From positions 60,796 through 124,795 of the forward strand of contig JAXMGR010000013.1 of assembly GCA_046352935.1 (NCBI GenBank): a stretch of 64,000 nucleotides of DNA, given 5' to 3'. The stretch's first letter is position 1; the number at the start of each line of letters is the position of its first letter. Both the position numbers and the translations under genes were made by a program. Below are positions 1-8,360 of this stretch, in pieces. This DNA comes from CAYWMY01 sp046352935. GTDB taxonomy: Bacteria > Pseudomonadota > Gammaproteobacteria > Steroidobacterales > Steroidobacteraceae. Under the pieces are notes generated by a model. That model did no database searches. It had not been told where the DNA came from and saw nothing but the letters and a program-made list of their open reading frames with translations.

Positions 1-1
1 C

Positions 2-142
2 GTCGAACTCGACGATGGCGCCTTTATTGTATATGCGTTTATTCACGCCGGGAAGGTCGCGATCACGGCCGCCCTGCTGGCGACACCCCGCGACCATGGT
101 CTGCCGACTCCCGTCCGTCATGCGGCGCCATTTCTGTCGTGA
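2..142 (+). CDS. possible C-terminal fragment of an unidentified protein (cut by the left window edge)
   Basis: A 46-codon open frame runs from the left edge to a TGA at 140-142. Its residues include VELDDGAFIVYAFIHAGK and read like ordinary protein: mixed hydrophobic, few Arg-Ala-Pro runs, unlike the other frames here. It would converge on ppx, with about 100 bp between the stops. I do not recognise a family and cannot see the start. It may be a chance frame. Confidence 0.3.
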   Translation, partial: VELDDGAFIVYAFIHAGKVAITAALLATPRDHGLPTPVRHAAPFLS

Positions 143-241
143 CCGACGACATTCCCCGCGGCGCTACGGCTTCGAGCGCCTCAGGCGTGATGTCCAGCCG
201 TGTCTCTCGGACAACGCAAGCGCATGGATGCGGCCGTCAGC

Positions 242-1762
242 TCACCGCCAGTCCAGCGTCCAGCGCAGTGCGCGCAGGTGGTCCGCCTCCTGCTCCAGGT
301 CCGCCCGGGTCAGCGGATGACGGCGCAGCCAGCCCGCGGGAAACACCAGCTTCAGCCTCCGTCCGCGCAGCACCAGCCGCGGAGCCGGAACGGGGCCACG
401 GGTCCGGGCGCGATGCAGGAGGACCGCGAGCCGCAGGGCGACGATCAGCCGTGGCGCGCGCCGGTCCCAGGGAGGCACCAGTCCGGCGACTCCTTCGATG
501 TGCAGCCGACGTCGGTGCGACCCGACGAGCAGTGCCAGCAGCCGCTGGTCCTCGCGGGAAAAGCCCGGCAGATCACTGTGCTCGAGGAGGTAGGCGCCGT
601 GGCGGTGATACTGGGCATGGGATACTTCGAGGCCGATCTCGTGCAGGCGCGCGGCCCAGCCGAGGACCGTGCACTCGTCGGTTGCCGTGGCATCACGGTC
701 CGCCTGCATCCGCCGAAGCAGCGCGACGGCGGTTCGCTCGACCTGGCGGGCCTGCGCCACGTCCACGCCATACCGCCGCTGCAGTCCGGACACCGTCGCT
801 TCGCGCACGTCACGGTGTGTGCGGCGTCCAATGAGATCCTGCAGGACGCCTTCGCGCAGCGCGCCTTCGGCGACCTGCATCGACGAGATCCGCAGCGATT
901 CGAAGAGCTGCGAGGCAATCGCGACGCCGCCGGCGAATACCGGCGCCCGCTCGGCGGTGACTCCCTCGAGTTCAGCCCGGGCGACGCTGCCGGCCCTCTC
1001 GAGGTGTCGTATCAGACGATCGAGGCCACGCCGGGTGATCATGGTTTCTGCGGGACAGAGGCCGCGGATCGCCTCCAGAATGGCCTTGAAGCTGCCGGAA
1101 CTGCCGACCGCCTGGCTCCAGCCCACGCGCCGGTACCGGGACGCGATGGTCTCGAACTCGATGCCGGCCGCGAGCCGTGCAGCCTCGAGGCGCCGGCCCG
1201 AGAACCGCCCGCCGGGGAAGTACTCCCGGCTGATAGCGACACAGCCGATGTACAGGCTTTCCATCGCCTGCGGAACCGTGCCCCGGCCGATGATCAGTTC
1301 CGTACTGCCGCCACCGATGTCGACCACGAGGCGCCGCCCGGCACAGGGCGCGAGCGACTGCGTGACGCCCGCGTAGATCAGGCGTGCTTCCTCGATGCCA
1401 CTGATGATCTCGATGGGGTGTCCCAGGCAGAGGCGCGCGCGCTCGAGGAACGCCTGCTTGTGATGCGCCTTGCGCAGGGTGTTGGTGCCGACGACGCGAA
1501 CGCGGTCCGCGCGGATCTCCCGCAGGCGCTGCCCGAAGCGCCCGAGACAGGCCAGCGCCCGCGCCACGTAGGCGGGATCGAGGCGACCGTCACGCCGCAG
1601 ACCTGCGGCCAGCCGGACCATCTCCCGCAACCGGTCGACGACCACCAGCCTGCCGTCGACGTGCCGCGCCACCACCATGCGGAAGCTGTTGGAACCGAGA
1701 TCGACGGCGGCGACGACCTCGGGTCGCCGTCCTGCGGCGGAACGATCTGCCGTGCCAGCCAT
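242..1762 (-). CDS. ppx: exopolyphosphatase, Ppx/GppA family
   Basis: Predicted to release phosphate from the ends of long-chain polyphosphate in the cytosol, possibly also acting on pppGpp as the related GppA does. The 506-residue protein opens with the acetate/sugar kinase-like fold (AAVDLGSNSFRMVVA near residue 20; VVDIGGGSTELI near residue 150) and ends in an HD-like helical domain (LHEIGLEVSHAQYHRHGAYL), the two-domain layout of the family. The ATG at 1762 is preferred because GAGGGAG lies just upstream; an ATG at 1816 is also in frame. It is the last gene after pstC-pstA-pstB, which fits a link between phosphate uptake and polyphosphate turnover. The family assignment is secure; the choice of ppx over gppA rests on length and neighbours. 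Confidence 0.93.
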   Translation of the reverse strand: MAGTADRSAAGRRPEVVAAVDLGSNSFRMVVARHVDGRLVVVDRLREMVRLAAGLRRDGRLDPAYVARALACLGRFGQRLREIRADRVRVVGTNTLRKAHHKQAFLERARLCLGHPIEIISGIEEARLIYAGVTQSLAPCAGRRLVVDIGGGSTELIIGRGTVPQAMESLYIGCVAISREYFPGGRFSGRRLEAARLAAGIEFETIASRYRRVGWSQAVGSSGSFKAILEAIRGLCPAETMITRRGLDRLIRHLERAGSVARAELEGVTAERAPVFAGGVAIASQLFESLRISSMQVAEGALREGVLQDLIGRRTHRDVREATVSGLQRRYGVDVAQARQVERTAVALLRRMQADRDATATDECTVLGWAARLHEIGLEVSHAQYHRHGAYLLEHSDLPGFSREDQRLLALLVGSHRRRLHIEGVAGLVPPWDRRAPRLIVALRLAVLLHRARTRGPVPAPRLVLRGRRLKLVFPAGWLRRHPLTRADLEQEADHLRALRWTLDWR

Positions 1763-1770
1763 CGTCTCCC

Positions 1771-1932
1771 TCAGGGGCCCGGAACGGTGCCGCAAGCCGC
1801 GGCGATGCCTGAACATACCGGGAGAATCCCTGCAGCGGCAAACCGATCGCCGATGCGCTCCAGCGAGCGGATCAGAAACACCGCCTCGATGACGCTGGAC
1901 AGATGGCGAGCGTCTTCCATCACGACCGTCAC
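1771..1932 (-). pseudogene. relic of a second phoU (C-terminal end only)
   Basis: Directly after pstB a 53-codon frame (GTG at 1932 or ATG at 1920, TGA at 1771-1773) contains VVMEDARHL and IRSLERIGDR. These match the end of the intact PhoU in this window (MMEDPRQI and VRALERIGDH) in order and spacing. The conserved helix with the ERIGD metal-ligand pattern survives, while everything N-terminal is missing and the frame starts at the pstB stop. pstSCAB-phoU is the usual gene order in gammaproteobacteria, so this is probably what remains of the original phoU. No good ribosome site precedes the GTG. It could instead be a translated microprotein; its stop codon overlaps the ribosome site of ppx. 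Confidence 0.65.
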
Positions 1933-1960
1933 CCTGCGGCGCGGCACCGGCGTGCCGGCC

Positions 1961-2827
1961 TCAACCGAACCGCCCGGTGATGTAGTCCTCGGTCAGCTTG
2001 TGGCGCGGATTCGTGAAGATCAGATCCGTCGGTCCGACCTCGATGAGATCCCCGAGATGGAAGTAGGCGGTGCGCTGCGAAACGCGCGCTGCCTGCTGCA
2101 TCGAGTGCGTGACGATGCAGATGGCGTAGTTCTGCCGGAGCTCGTCGATCAGGTCCTCGATGCGCGCCGTCGCGATCGGGTCGAGCGCCGAGCAGGGCTC
2201 GTCCATGAGGATGACCTCCGGGTTCACGGCGATCGTCCGCGCGATGCACAGCCGCTGCTGCTGGCCGCCCGAGAGACTGGTACCGGGGTGGTGCATGCGG
2301 TCCTTCACCTCGTCCCAGAGGCCCGCGCGCTGCAGACCGTCGTGCACGATCTCGTCGAGTTCGGTGCGATCGGCCGCGAGCCCGTGGATGCGCGGCCCGT
2401 AGGCGACGTTCTCGTAGATCGACTTCGGGAACGGATTCGGCTTCTGGAACACGATGCCGACGCGCGCGCGCAGCTGCACGACGTCCTGACGCCGGTCGTG
2501 GATCTCCTGGCCGTCCAGCGTGATGGTGCCCGTGACGCGCGCCGATTCGATGGTGTCGTTCATGCGGTTCAGGCAGCGCAGGAAGGTGCTCTTGCCGCAG
2601 CCGGAGGGGCCGATCATGGCGATCACCTCGTTGCGCGCGAGGTCGAGGTCGACGTTCCTGATCGCGTGCTTGTCGCCGTAGTGGACGTTCACGTCGCGCG
2701 CCACCATGATCGGATCCGGCACCGTGACATCGCCCACCGTCGCGCGCGACCGGGTACCGCCGGAAGCGGTCTCCGTACGCGAAGCCGCGCGTGGTGCGGC
2801 AGCCTGTTCATCGACCGTGATCGCCAT
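1961..2827 (-). CDS. pstB: phosphate ABC transporter ATP-binding protein PstB
   Basis: ATPase of the high-affinity PstSCAB phosphate importer, bound to the cytoplasmic face of PstC-PstA. The 288-residue protein has Walker A GPSGCGKST (73-81), the Q-loop region VFQKPNPFP, signature LSGGQQQR (185-192) and Walker B VILMDE (205-210). The PNPFP stretch is typical of PstB. The first ~38 residues are an Ala/Thr/Arg-rich tail absent from most homologues. GGGAGGT and GAGG precede the ATG. It follows pstA by 19 bp and is followed by the phoU relic. Confidence 0.97.
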   Translation of the reverse strand: MAITVDEQAAAPRAASRTETASGGTRSRATVGDVTVPDPIMVARDVNVHYGDKHAIRNVDLDLARNEVIAMIGPSGCGKSTFLRCLNRMNDTIESARVTGTITLDGQEIHDRRQDVVQLRARVGIVFQKPNPFPKSIYENVAYGPRIHGLAADRTELDEIVHDGLQRAGLWDEVKDRMHHPGTSLSGGQQQRLCIARTIAVNPEVILMDEPCSALDPIATARIEDLIDELRQNYAICIVTHSMQQAARVSQRTAYFHLGDLIEVGPTDLIFTNPRHKLTEDYITGRFG

Positions 2828-2846
2828 CCTCGCTACCTCCCGTCCA

Positions 2847-4160
2847 TCACCAGCGGCGCTCGAAGCGGCTCCGCAGGATCACCGCCGCGGCGTTCATCAC
2901 GAGCAGGAATGCCAGCAGCACCAGGATCGCGCCGGAGGTGCGCTCGAGGAACGCCTGCTCGGGACTGTCCGCCCAGATGTAGACCTGCACCGGCAGCACC
3001 GTCGCGGGGTCCGTGAGCGAACCCGGCAGGTCGACGATGAACGCGACCATGCCGATCATGAGCAGCGGCGCCGACTCGCCGAGTGCGCGCGCCATGCCGA
3101 TGATCGCGCCGGTGAGCATGCCGGGCATCGCGAGCGGCAGCACGTGGTGCAGGACCATCTGCACCTGCGAGGCCCCCATGCCGAGTGCAGCCTCGCGGAT
3201 CGACGGCGGCACGGCCTTGAGCGACGCGCGACCGGCGATGATGATCGTGGGCAGGGTCATCAGCGTCAGCACGAGGCCGCCCACCAGCGGCGCCGAGCGC
3301 GGCAGCCCGAAGAACTGGATGAAGGCCGCCAGACCGAGGAGTCCGAAGACGATGGACGGCACCGCCGCGAGGTTGTTGATGTTGACCTCGATGATGTCGG
3401 TGAAGCGGTTCCTCGACGCGAACTCCTCCAGATAGACGGCCGCAGCCACCCCGATCGGGAACGACAGCAGCAGCGTCACCAGCAGCGTGAACAGCGAGCC
3501 GAGCACGGCCCCCCGGACGCCGGCCTGTTCCGGCTCGCGCGAGTCGCCCTTCGCGAAGAATGCGCGGTTGAAGCGCAGCTCCAGCTGATCGGCAGCCTGC
3601 AGCCGGGCGATCCAGGCGAGCTGCTGGTCGGAGATGCTGCGCTCGGACTCCGGCTGGTCCGCCCTGACGCGGCCCTTCAGCACCAGATCGGCCTCGTCGG
3701 AGGCGAGCACCCACAGGCCCGTCCGGGAGCCGATGAGCGCCGGGGTCTCCATGACGCGGTTGCGCAGCTCGACGGCCGCGGCATCGCTGACCAGTTCGTA
3801 GAGCTGCTTCAGGTTGCGCCGTCCCTCGACCTCCGGGAAACGCTGGCGCATGGCTGCCTTCACGAGCGCCATGTAGTCCGCCGTACGCAGGTCCTGTGGG
3901 TGCCTCGTGCCCGCCGGGTCGATCACGTCGGCGGAATACTCGACGTCGAGGTGCAGATACGCCTGCCGGAATATGCTGTGGCCGGAGGCGATGATCGAAG
4001 AGAACACGAAGACGACGAAGGAAATTCCGATCGCGACGGCCGCGGCACCGTACATGCGGAACCGGCGTTCGGCGCGGTAGCGGCGCTTCAGGCCTGCCTC
4101 GACCAGCGCCCGCGTGCGCGCGGCGCGATCCCGGGTGGCGGGCTCACTCATACTGTTCAC
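2847..4160 (-). CDS. pstA: phosphate ABC transporter permease PstA (long form)
   Basis: Inner-membrane permease of the Pst system. One membrane helix near residues 38-60 is followed by a ~150-residue soluble insert and then the standard permease core with five hydrophobic segments. The core includes the coupling-loop region AALGMGASQVQMVLHHVLP and the conserved MARALGESAPLL. At 437 residues it is longer than E. coli-type PstA (about 300) and resembles the long forms seen in pseudomonads. A GTG at 4160 follows AGG and overlaps the end of pstC; an ATG at 4151 is an alternative start. Confidence 0.95.
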   Translation of the reverse strand: MNSMSEPATRDRAARTRALVEAGLKRRYRAERRFRMYGAAAVAIGISFVVFVFSSIIASGHSIFRQAYLHLDVEYSADVIDPAGTRHPQDLRTADYMALVKAAMRQRFPEVEGRRNLKQLYELVSDAAAVELRNRVMETPALIGSRTGLWVLASDEADLVLKGRVRADQPESERSISDQQLAWIARLQAADQLELRFNRAFFAKGDSREPEQAGVRGAVLGSLFTLLVTLLLSFPIGVAAAVYLEEFASRNRFTDIIEVNINNLAAVPSIVFGLLGLAAFIQFFGLPRSAPLVGGLVLTLMTLPTIIIAGRASLKAVPPSIREAALGMGASQVQMVLHHVLPLAMPGMLTGAIIGMARALGESAPLLMIGMVAFIVDLPGSLTDPATVLPVQVYIWADSPEQAFLERTSGAILVLLAFLLVMNAAAVILRSRFERRW

Positions 4161-5535
4161 GGTACCTGCGCACGACGTGCAGGGCGATGATGTTGAGCAC
4201 CAGCGTGACGACGAACAGCATCAGGCCGAGTGCGAAGGCCGCCAGTGTCTTCGGGCTGTCGAATTCCTGGTCGCCCACCAGCAGCGTGACGATCTGCACC
4301 GTGACGGTCGTGACGGCCTCGAAGGGATTCGCGGTGAGATTTGCCGACAGCCCGGCGGCCATGACGACGATCATCGTCTCGCCGATGGCGCGCGACACCG
4401 CGAGCAGCACACCGCCGACGATGCCCGGCAGCGCGGCCGGCAGGACGACGCGCTTGATCGTCTCCGAGCGCGTGGCGCCGAGCCCGTAGGAACCGTCGCG
4501 CATCGACTGCGGGACGGCCGTGATCATGTCGTCCGCGAGCGAAGAGATGAACGGGATGATCATGATGCCCATGACGAGGCCCGCGGCCAGCGCGCTCTCC
4601 GAAGCGACGTCGAGCCCGATGCGTCCGCCGTACTCGCGCAGCAGCGGGCCCACGACCAGCACTGCGAAGAAGCCGTAGACCACGGTCGGAATACCCGCCA
4701 GTACCTCCAGGGCGGGCTTGGCGACCGCCCGGACGCGGCGGTCCGCGTACTCGGCGAGATAGATCGCGGCGAACAACCCGATCGGCACGGCGATCAGCAT
4801 CGCGATCGTGGAGATGAGCAGCGTGCCCGTGAACAGCGGCACGGCACCGAACGCCCCCGACGAACCGGCCTGGTCGGCGCGGATGGCCATCTGCGGGCTC
4901 CACTCCAGGCCGAACAGGAAGGAATGCAGCGGCACGAACTGGAAGAAGCGCATCGCCTCGTACAGCACCGACAGCACGATGCCGATGGTCGTCAGGATCG
5001 CGATCATCGAACAGCCGACCAGACCGGCGTGCACGATGGCCTCGACGCTGTTCCGCGCCCGCAGGGTAGGCGCGATCCGCCGCCACACGAGTCCGCCGCC
5101 CAGGAGGGCCGCGCACAGTGCGAGCAGCGCGGCGGAGAGCCGGCTGGTGTTCTCGAGCCGCTGCCAGTGCGCCGCGGCCGCACGGACCTCGGACGAGGCA
5201 TTCGCCGCGGGTACGTTGCCGAGCACCACGTTCCGGATGTCGTTGAGCACCAGCGACCGCCGGCTCTCTTCGAGCCCGGCCGTACTGGAGGGCATGGCAC
5301 CGAGGACGGTGTCCGCGATGATGCGGTTGTCGCCGAGATTCCACAGGACCAGCACGACGAGTGCCGGCAATGCGCACCACAGTGCCGTCAGCACGCCGTA
5401 GTACCCGGGCAGGGAATGCAGGTGACGCACCTGCCGCGGCCCACCGACCACCGCGACGGCCCGGGCACGACCCAGCCAGTACGCGCCGCAGCTCAGCGTG
5501 CCGAGCAGCAGGATCACTGTCGATGTACTGATCAC
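4144..5535 (-). CDS. pstC: phosphate ABC transporter permease PstC (long form)
   Basis: Partner permease of PstA. The C-terminal ~280 residues hold the transport core, with IAVPIGLFAAIYLAEYA, GIPTVVYGFFAV and the coupling segment GLGATRSETIKRVVLPAAL. An N-terminal extension of ~170 residues carries two extra hydrophobic helices around a periplasmic-sized loop. The start is a GTG. It is first of pstC-pstA-pstB; the promoter at 5580-5613 has a PhoB-box-like element. Separation from pstS (9.8 kb) by dapE, dsbB, phoU and a porin gene is unusual. Confidence 0.95.
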   Translation of the reverse strand: MISTSTVILLLGTLSCGAYWLGRARAVAVVGGPRQVRHLHSLPGYYGVLTALWCALPALVVLVLWNLGDNRIIADTVLGAMPSSTAGLEESRRSLVLNDIRNVVLGNVPAANASSEVRAAAAHWQRLENTSRLSAALLALCAALLGGGLVWRRIAPTLRARNSVEAIVHAGLVGCSMIAILTTIGIVLSVLYEAMRFFQFVPLHSFLFGLEWSPQMAIRADQAGSSGAFGAVPLFTGTLLISTIAMLIAVPIGLFAAIYLAEYADRRVRAVAKPALEVLAGIPTVVYGFFAVLVVGPLLREYGGRIGLDVASESALAAGLVMGIMIIPFISSLADDMITAVPQSMRDGSYGLGATRSETIKRVVLPAALPGIVGGVLLAVSRAIGETMIVVMAAGLSANLTANPFEAVTTVTVQIVTLLVGDQEFDSPKTLAAFALGLMLFVVTLVLNIIALHVVRRYREQYE

Positions 5536-5579
5536 GACCTGCCCGGCCTCGCTCGAATCGTTCCCGCACCGGAAGACAC

Positions 5580-5613
5580 GTTATACGGAGGCCGCATGAC
5601 ACTTTTGTTGCAG
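5580..5613 (-). promoter_or_regulatory. PhoB box and -10 element of the pstC promoter
   Basis: Read on the minus strand: CTGCAAC, 4 bp, GTGTCAT, 10 bp, TATAAC. The known Pho box is a direct repeat of 7-mers near CTGTCAT with 4-bp spacers, lying about 10 bp from the -10 and replacing the -35. The second 7-mer matches 6 of 7 and the first 4 of 7. Predicted transcription starts about 35-40 nt before the pstC GTG. Confidence 0.7.
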
Positions 5614-5652
5614 GCGGACGAGTCCGGCACGGCGGTTGCCCGGCCGGCACGA

Positions 5653-5672
5653 GCACCCCTCGTCCGGGGTGC
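5653..5672. other. inverted repeat between the pstC and dapE promoters
   Basis: GCACCCC and GGGGTGC form a perfect 7-bp stem around a 6-nt loop. An overlapping pairing of CCGGCAC with GTGCCGG is also possible. It has no T-run, so it is more likely an operator or chance GC dyad than a terminator. Confidence 0.3.
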
Positions 5673-5681
5673 CGGCGGCGC

Positions 5682-5710
5682 TTGATGCGTCGCGGTGTTG
5701 TCCGTATAAA
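5682..5710 (+). promoter_or_regulatory. sigma-70-type promoter of dapE
   Basis: TTGATG at 5682-5687 and TATAAA at 5705-5710 are separated by 17 bp, giving a start about 50 nt upstream of the dapE ATG. It is divergent from the pstC promoter, with about 70 bp between them. Confidence 0.6.
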
Positions 5711-5766
5711 GGGCCGCCCTTTCGGTCTGCACGGATTGTCATTGCACGAGGGAGGACCACCCGCCG

Positions 5767-6900
5767 ATGACCGCGACGCTGGAACTGACCCGGGATCTCA
5801 TTCGCCGCCCTTCCGTGAGCCCCGAGGACGGGGGCTGCCAGGCCGTGATGATCGCGAGGCTCGAAGCGCTGGGATTCAGGATCGAGAGGCTGCGCTTCGG
5901 CAACGTCGACAATTTCTGGGCGCGCCGCGGCAGCGACGACGGTCCCGTGCTCTGCCTCGCCGGGCACACCGACGTGGTGCCCACCGGCCCGCTGGAGGAG
6001 TGGCATACCGATCCCTTCGAACCCGTGATCCGCGACGGGTTGCTGTTCGGGCGGGGCGCCGCGGACATGAAGAGCGGGCTCGCGGCCATGATCACGGCGA
6101 CCGAGGCGTTCGTCACCGCCCATCCCGACCATCGGGGGGCCATCACCTGGCTCATCACCAGTGACGAGGAAGGGCCCTCCGTGGACGGCACGCGGCGTGT
6201 CGTCGAGCACCTGAAGGCCCGCCGCGAGCGCATCGACTGGTGCCTGGTGGGCGAGCCCTCGAGCGAGCAGGAATTCGGAGACACCGTGAAGATCGGCCGG
6301 CGCGGCTCGCTGAGCGGCCGGCTCACCGTGCACGGCATCCAGGGCCATGTCGCCTATCCGCAGCTGGCGGACAACCCCGTGCACAGCTTCGCCCCCGCCC
6401 TCGCCGAACTCGTCGCCCGCACCTGGGACGAGGGCAACGAGCACTTCGAGCCGACGACCTTCCAGATCTCGAACCTGAGCGCCGGCACGGGCGCCCCGAA
6501 CGTGATCCCCGGCGAACTCAAGGCCCGCTTCAACCTGCGCTGGTCGCCCGTGCAGACGCTCGACGGACTCAAGCACACCATCACGTCGATCCTGGACCGC
6601 TACAAAGTCCGCTATTCTCTGGAGTGGTTCCTGTCGGGTGAGCCGTTCTACACCCCGCCCGGAGCACTGTCCGACGCAGTCGTCGAAGCCGTCCGCGACG
6701 TGACCGGCCGGGCACCCGTGCTGTCGACGGGCGGTGGCACCTCCGACGGACGGTTCATCGCGCCGATGGGCGCCCAGGTCGTGGAACTCGGCGTCGTGAA
6801 CCGCACGATCCACAAGGTCAACGAGTTCGTCCGCATCGAGGACATCGACCGGCTGAAGCAGTGCTATCTCGGCGTGATGGAACGCCTGCTGGCACGCTGA
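5767..6900 (+). CDS. dapE: succinyl-diaminopimelate desuccinylase
   Basis: Zn-dependent M20 amidohydrolase that removes succinate from N-succinyl-LL-diaminopimelate in lysine and peptidoglycan precursor synthesis. The 377 residues match the family length. Visible motifs are the metal ligand region LCLAGHTDVVPTG, the bridging and catalytic residues GRGAADMKSG and TSDEEGPS, the dimerisation insert with GRRGSLSGRLTVHG, and the last ligand in RTIHKVNEFV. GGAGGA lies about 10 nt upstream of the ATG. It is the only plus-strand gene within the phosphate locus and ends 4 bp from the stop of dsbB, so the two converge. Confidence 0.96.
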   Translation: MTATLELTRDLIRRPSVSPEDGGCQAVMIARLEALGFRIERLRFGNVDNFWARRGSDDGPVLCLAGHTDVVPTGPLEEWHTDPFEPVIRDGLLFGRGAADMKSGLAAMITATEAFVTAHPDHRGAITWLITSDEEGPSVDGTRRVVEHLKARRERIDWCLVGEPSSEQEFGDTVKIGRRGSLSGRLTVHGIQGHVAYPQLADNPVHSFAPALAELVARTWDEGNEHFEPTTFQISNLSAGTGAPNVIPGELKARFNLRWSPVQTLDGLKHTITSILDRYKVRYSLEWFLSGEPFYTPPGALSDAVVEAVRDVTGRAPVLSTGGGTSDGRFIAPMGAQVVELGVVNRTIHKVNEFVRIEDIDRLKQCYLGVMERLLAR

Positions 6901-6904
6901 GCGG

Positions 6905-7399
6905 TCAGCGCTGCGGTTCCCGCCGCAGGTTGTTCCACAGGCCGAACGCACCCACACCGACGGCGAACATCAGCACCCAGGCCGGCATCGACAGGCCGAG
7001 GAAGGTCCAGTCGATCTTCTGGCACTCGCCGCCGGCCCGGAACACCTTCAGCACGACCTCGTACAGCGGGAAGATCTCGAGCATGAAGTCGAGATCGGCG
7101 CCGCACCCGGGCACCGCGCCCGGCGGCTGGAGCTGGATCCACACGTGCCTTCCCGCCGTCGCGGCCAGCGATCCGGCCGCGAGCGCGACCAGCAGCGCGT
7201 AGAACCGGGCCCCGGTGCGGCCCGGGCCGTGCAGGGCTGCCACCAGGAACACCGCCGTCGTCGCGGCCAGCGTGACGCGCTGGAAGATGCACAGGTGGCA
7301 GGGCACGAAACCCTGCCAGTACTGCGCGTAGAACGCATAGGCCAATGCACCCGCGCAGGCCGCGAACGCCGCGGCATTCCCCTGCCGACGCGTCAGCAT
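6905..7399 (-). CDS. dsbB: disulfide bond formation protein B
   Basis: Inner-membrane quinone reductase that reoxidises DsbA. The 164 residues carry four hydrophobic helices, the first redox pair as CHLC in FVPCHLCIFQR, and the second pair in the periplasmic loop (PGCG and GGECQK). The ATG at 7399 has GGGGAG upstream; a GTG at 7441 overlapping the phoU stop would add 14 residues without signal. It sits immediately behind phoU, so it is probably co-transcribed with it, though no functional link is known. Confidence 0.9.
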   Translation of the reverse strand: MLTRRQGNAAAFAACAGALAYAFYAQYWQGFVPCHLCIFQRVTLAATTAVFLVAALHGPGRTGARFYALLVALAAGSLAATAGRHVWIQLQPPGAVPGCGADLDFMLEIFPLYEVVLKVFRAGGECQKIDWTFLGLSMPAWVLMFAVGVGAFGLWNNLRREPQR

Positions 7400-7433
7400 C
7401 CGCGCACTCCCCGGAACATGGCTGCCTGCGGCA

Positions 7434-8168
7434 TCAGGCACTGCGCCGCCCGGCCTCCGCCTTGATCTGGCGCTCGGCCTCGTCGAGCGAGGTGTGCCGG
7501 ATGTCCTTGCCGTGCACCATGTACACGACGTACTCGCAGATGTTCTTCGCGTGATCGCCGATGCGCTCGAGCGCCCGCACGACCCACATGACGTCGAGCG
7601 AGCGACGGATCTGCCGCGGATCCTCCATCATGAAGGTGATGGTCTGCCGCTGGATGGCTTCGTACTCCTCGTCGATGACGCGGTCCCCGCGCGCCACGCG
7701 GATGGCCGCATCGGCGTCCAGGCGTGCGAATGCGTCCAGCGACTCGTGGACCATCTGGCCGACCGCCCTGGCGAGGTGCTTGACCTCGCGGTACTTGTCG
7801 GCCGGGCGTTCCATGCCCGCGAGCCGCGACGCGATGGAAGCGATCTTCTCGACCTCGTCGCCGATGCGCTCGAGATCCGTGATGGTCTTGATGATCGCGA
7901 CGACCAGTCGCAGGTCGGACGCGGTCGGGCTGCGGGTCGCGAGGATGCGGCCACACTCCTCGTCGATCGAAACCTCCATGTCGTTGACGCGGTGGTCCTC
8001 GCGCGCCACGGCGTCGCCGAGCCGGCTGTCACCCTCGATCAGCGCCGTCGTGGCGCTCTCGAGCTGCTGTTCGATGAAGCCGCCCATCTGCAGCACGCGC
8101 GTGCGCACCCGCTCCAGGTCCTCGTTGAAGCGCCGCGAGATGTGATGCCCCAGGTCCGCCGGTTCCAT
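7434..8168 (-). CDS. phoU: phosphate signalling protein PhoU
   Basis: Cytosolic negative regulator that couples Pst transport to PhoR and dampens the Pho response. The 244 residues form two similar three-helix halves; each ends in a metal-binding helix pattern, ITDLERIGDEVEKIA in the first and VRALERIGDHAKNI in the second. The ATG at 8168 follows AGGGGG. It lies behind the porin gene rather than behind pstB, where only a relic remains. Confidence 0.96.
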   Translation of the reverse strand: MEPADLGHHISRRFNEDLERVRTRVLQMGGFIEQQLESATTALIEGDSRLGDAVAREDHRVNDMEVSIDEECGRILATRSPTASDLRLVVAIIKTITDLERIGDEVEKIASIASRLAGMERPADKYREVKHLARAVGQMVHESLDAFARLDADAAIRVARGDRVIDEEYEAIQRQTITFMMEDPRQIRRSLDVMWVVRALERIGDHAKNICEYVVYMVHGKDIRHTSLDEAERQIKAEAGRRSA

Positions 8169-8325
8169 ACCCTGCCCCCTTGGTGACGGATGATCATAGC
8201 CCAATGGCGCCCGACGGGTCCGGTCGCCGGAAACACCGAGGCCCCCGCAGTCGGGGGGCCCCCGTGAGGCACCGGGTCGGCCCGCGACGGCCGGCCCGGT
8301 CCCGCTGCGTGCCCGGTGGCCGGCT

Positions 8326-8356
8326 GCTCCCCTCGCGCCACGTGACACGAGGGAGC
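8326..8356 (-). terminator. hairpin between the porin gene and phoU
   Basis: GCTCCCCTCG and CGAGGGAGC can pair (one bulged base) around a 12-nt loop, starting just past the porin stop. There is no U-run, so at most it would be an attenuator or mRNA 3'-end stabiliser. The rest of 8169-8325 is GC-rich with further short dyads and no gene. Confidence 0.35.
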
Positions 8357-8360
8357 CATA

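Noticed and set aside
200..3016. 938-codon open frame on the plus strand across ppx and pstB
   Set aside because: It is antisense to clearly conserved ppx and pstB, has no family motif and shows the Arg/Ala/Pro-rich composition expected of a shadow frame in GC-rich DNA.
8221..8325. Runs of G and C between phoU and the porin gene as a possible riboswitch
   Set aside because: Only simple GC dyads; none of the conserved cores of known riboswitch classes could be seen.
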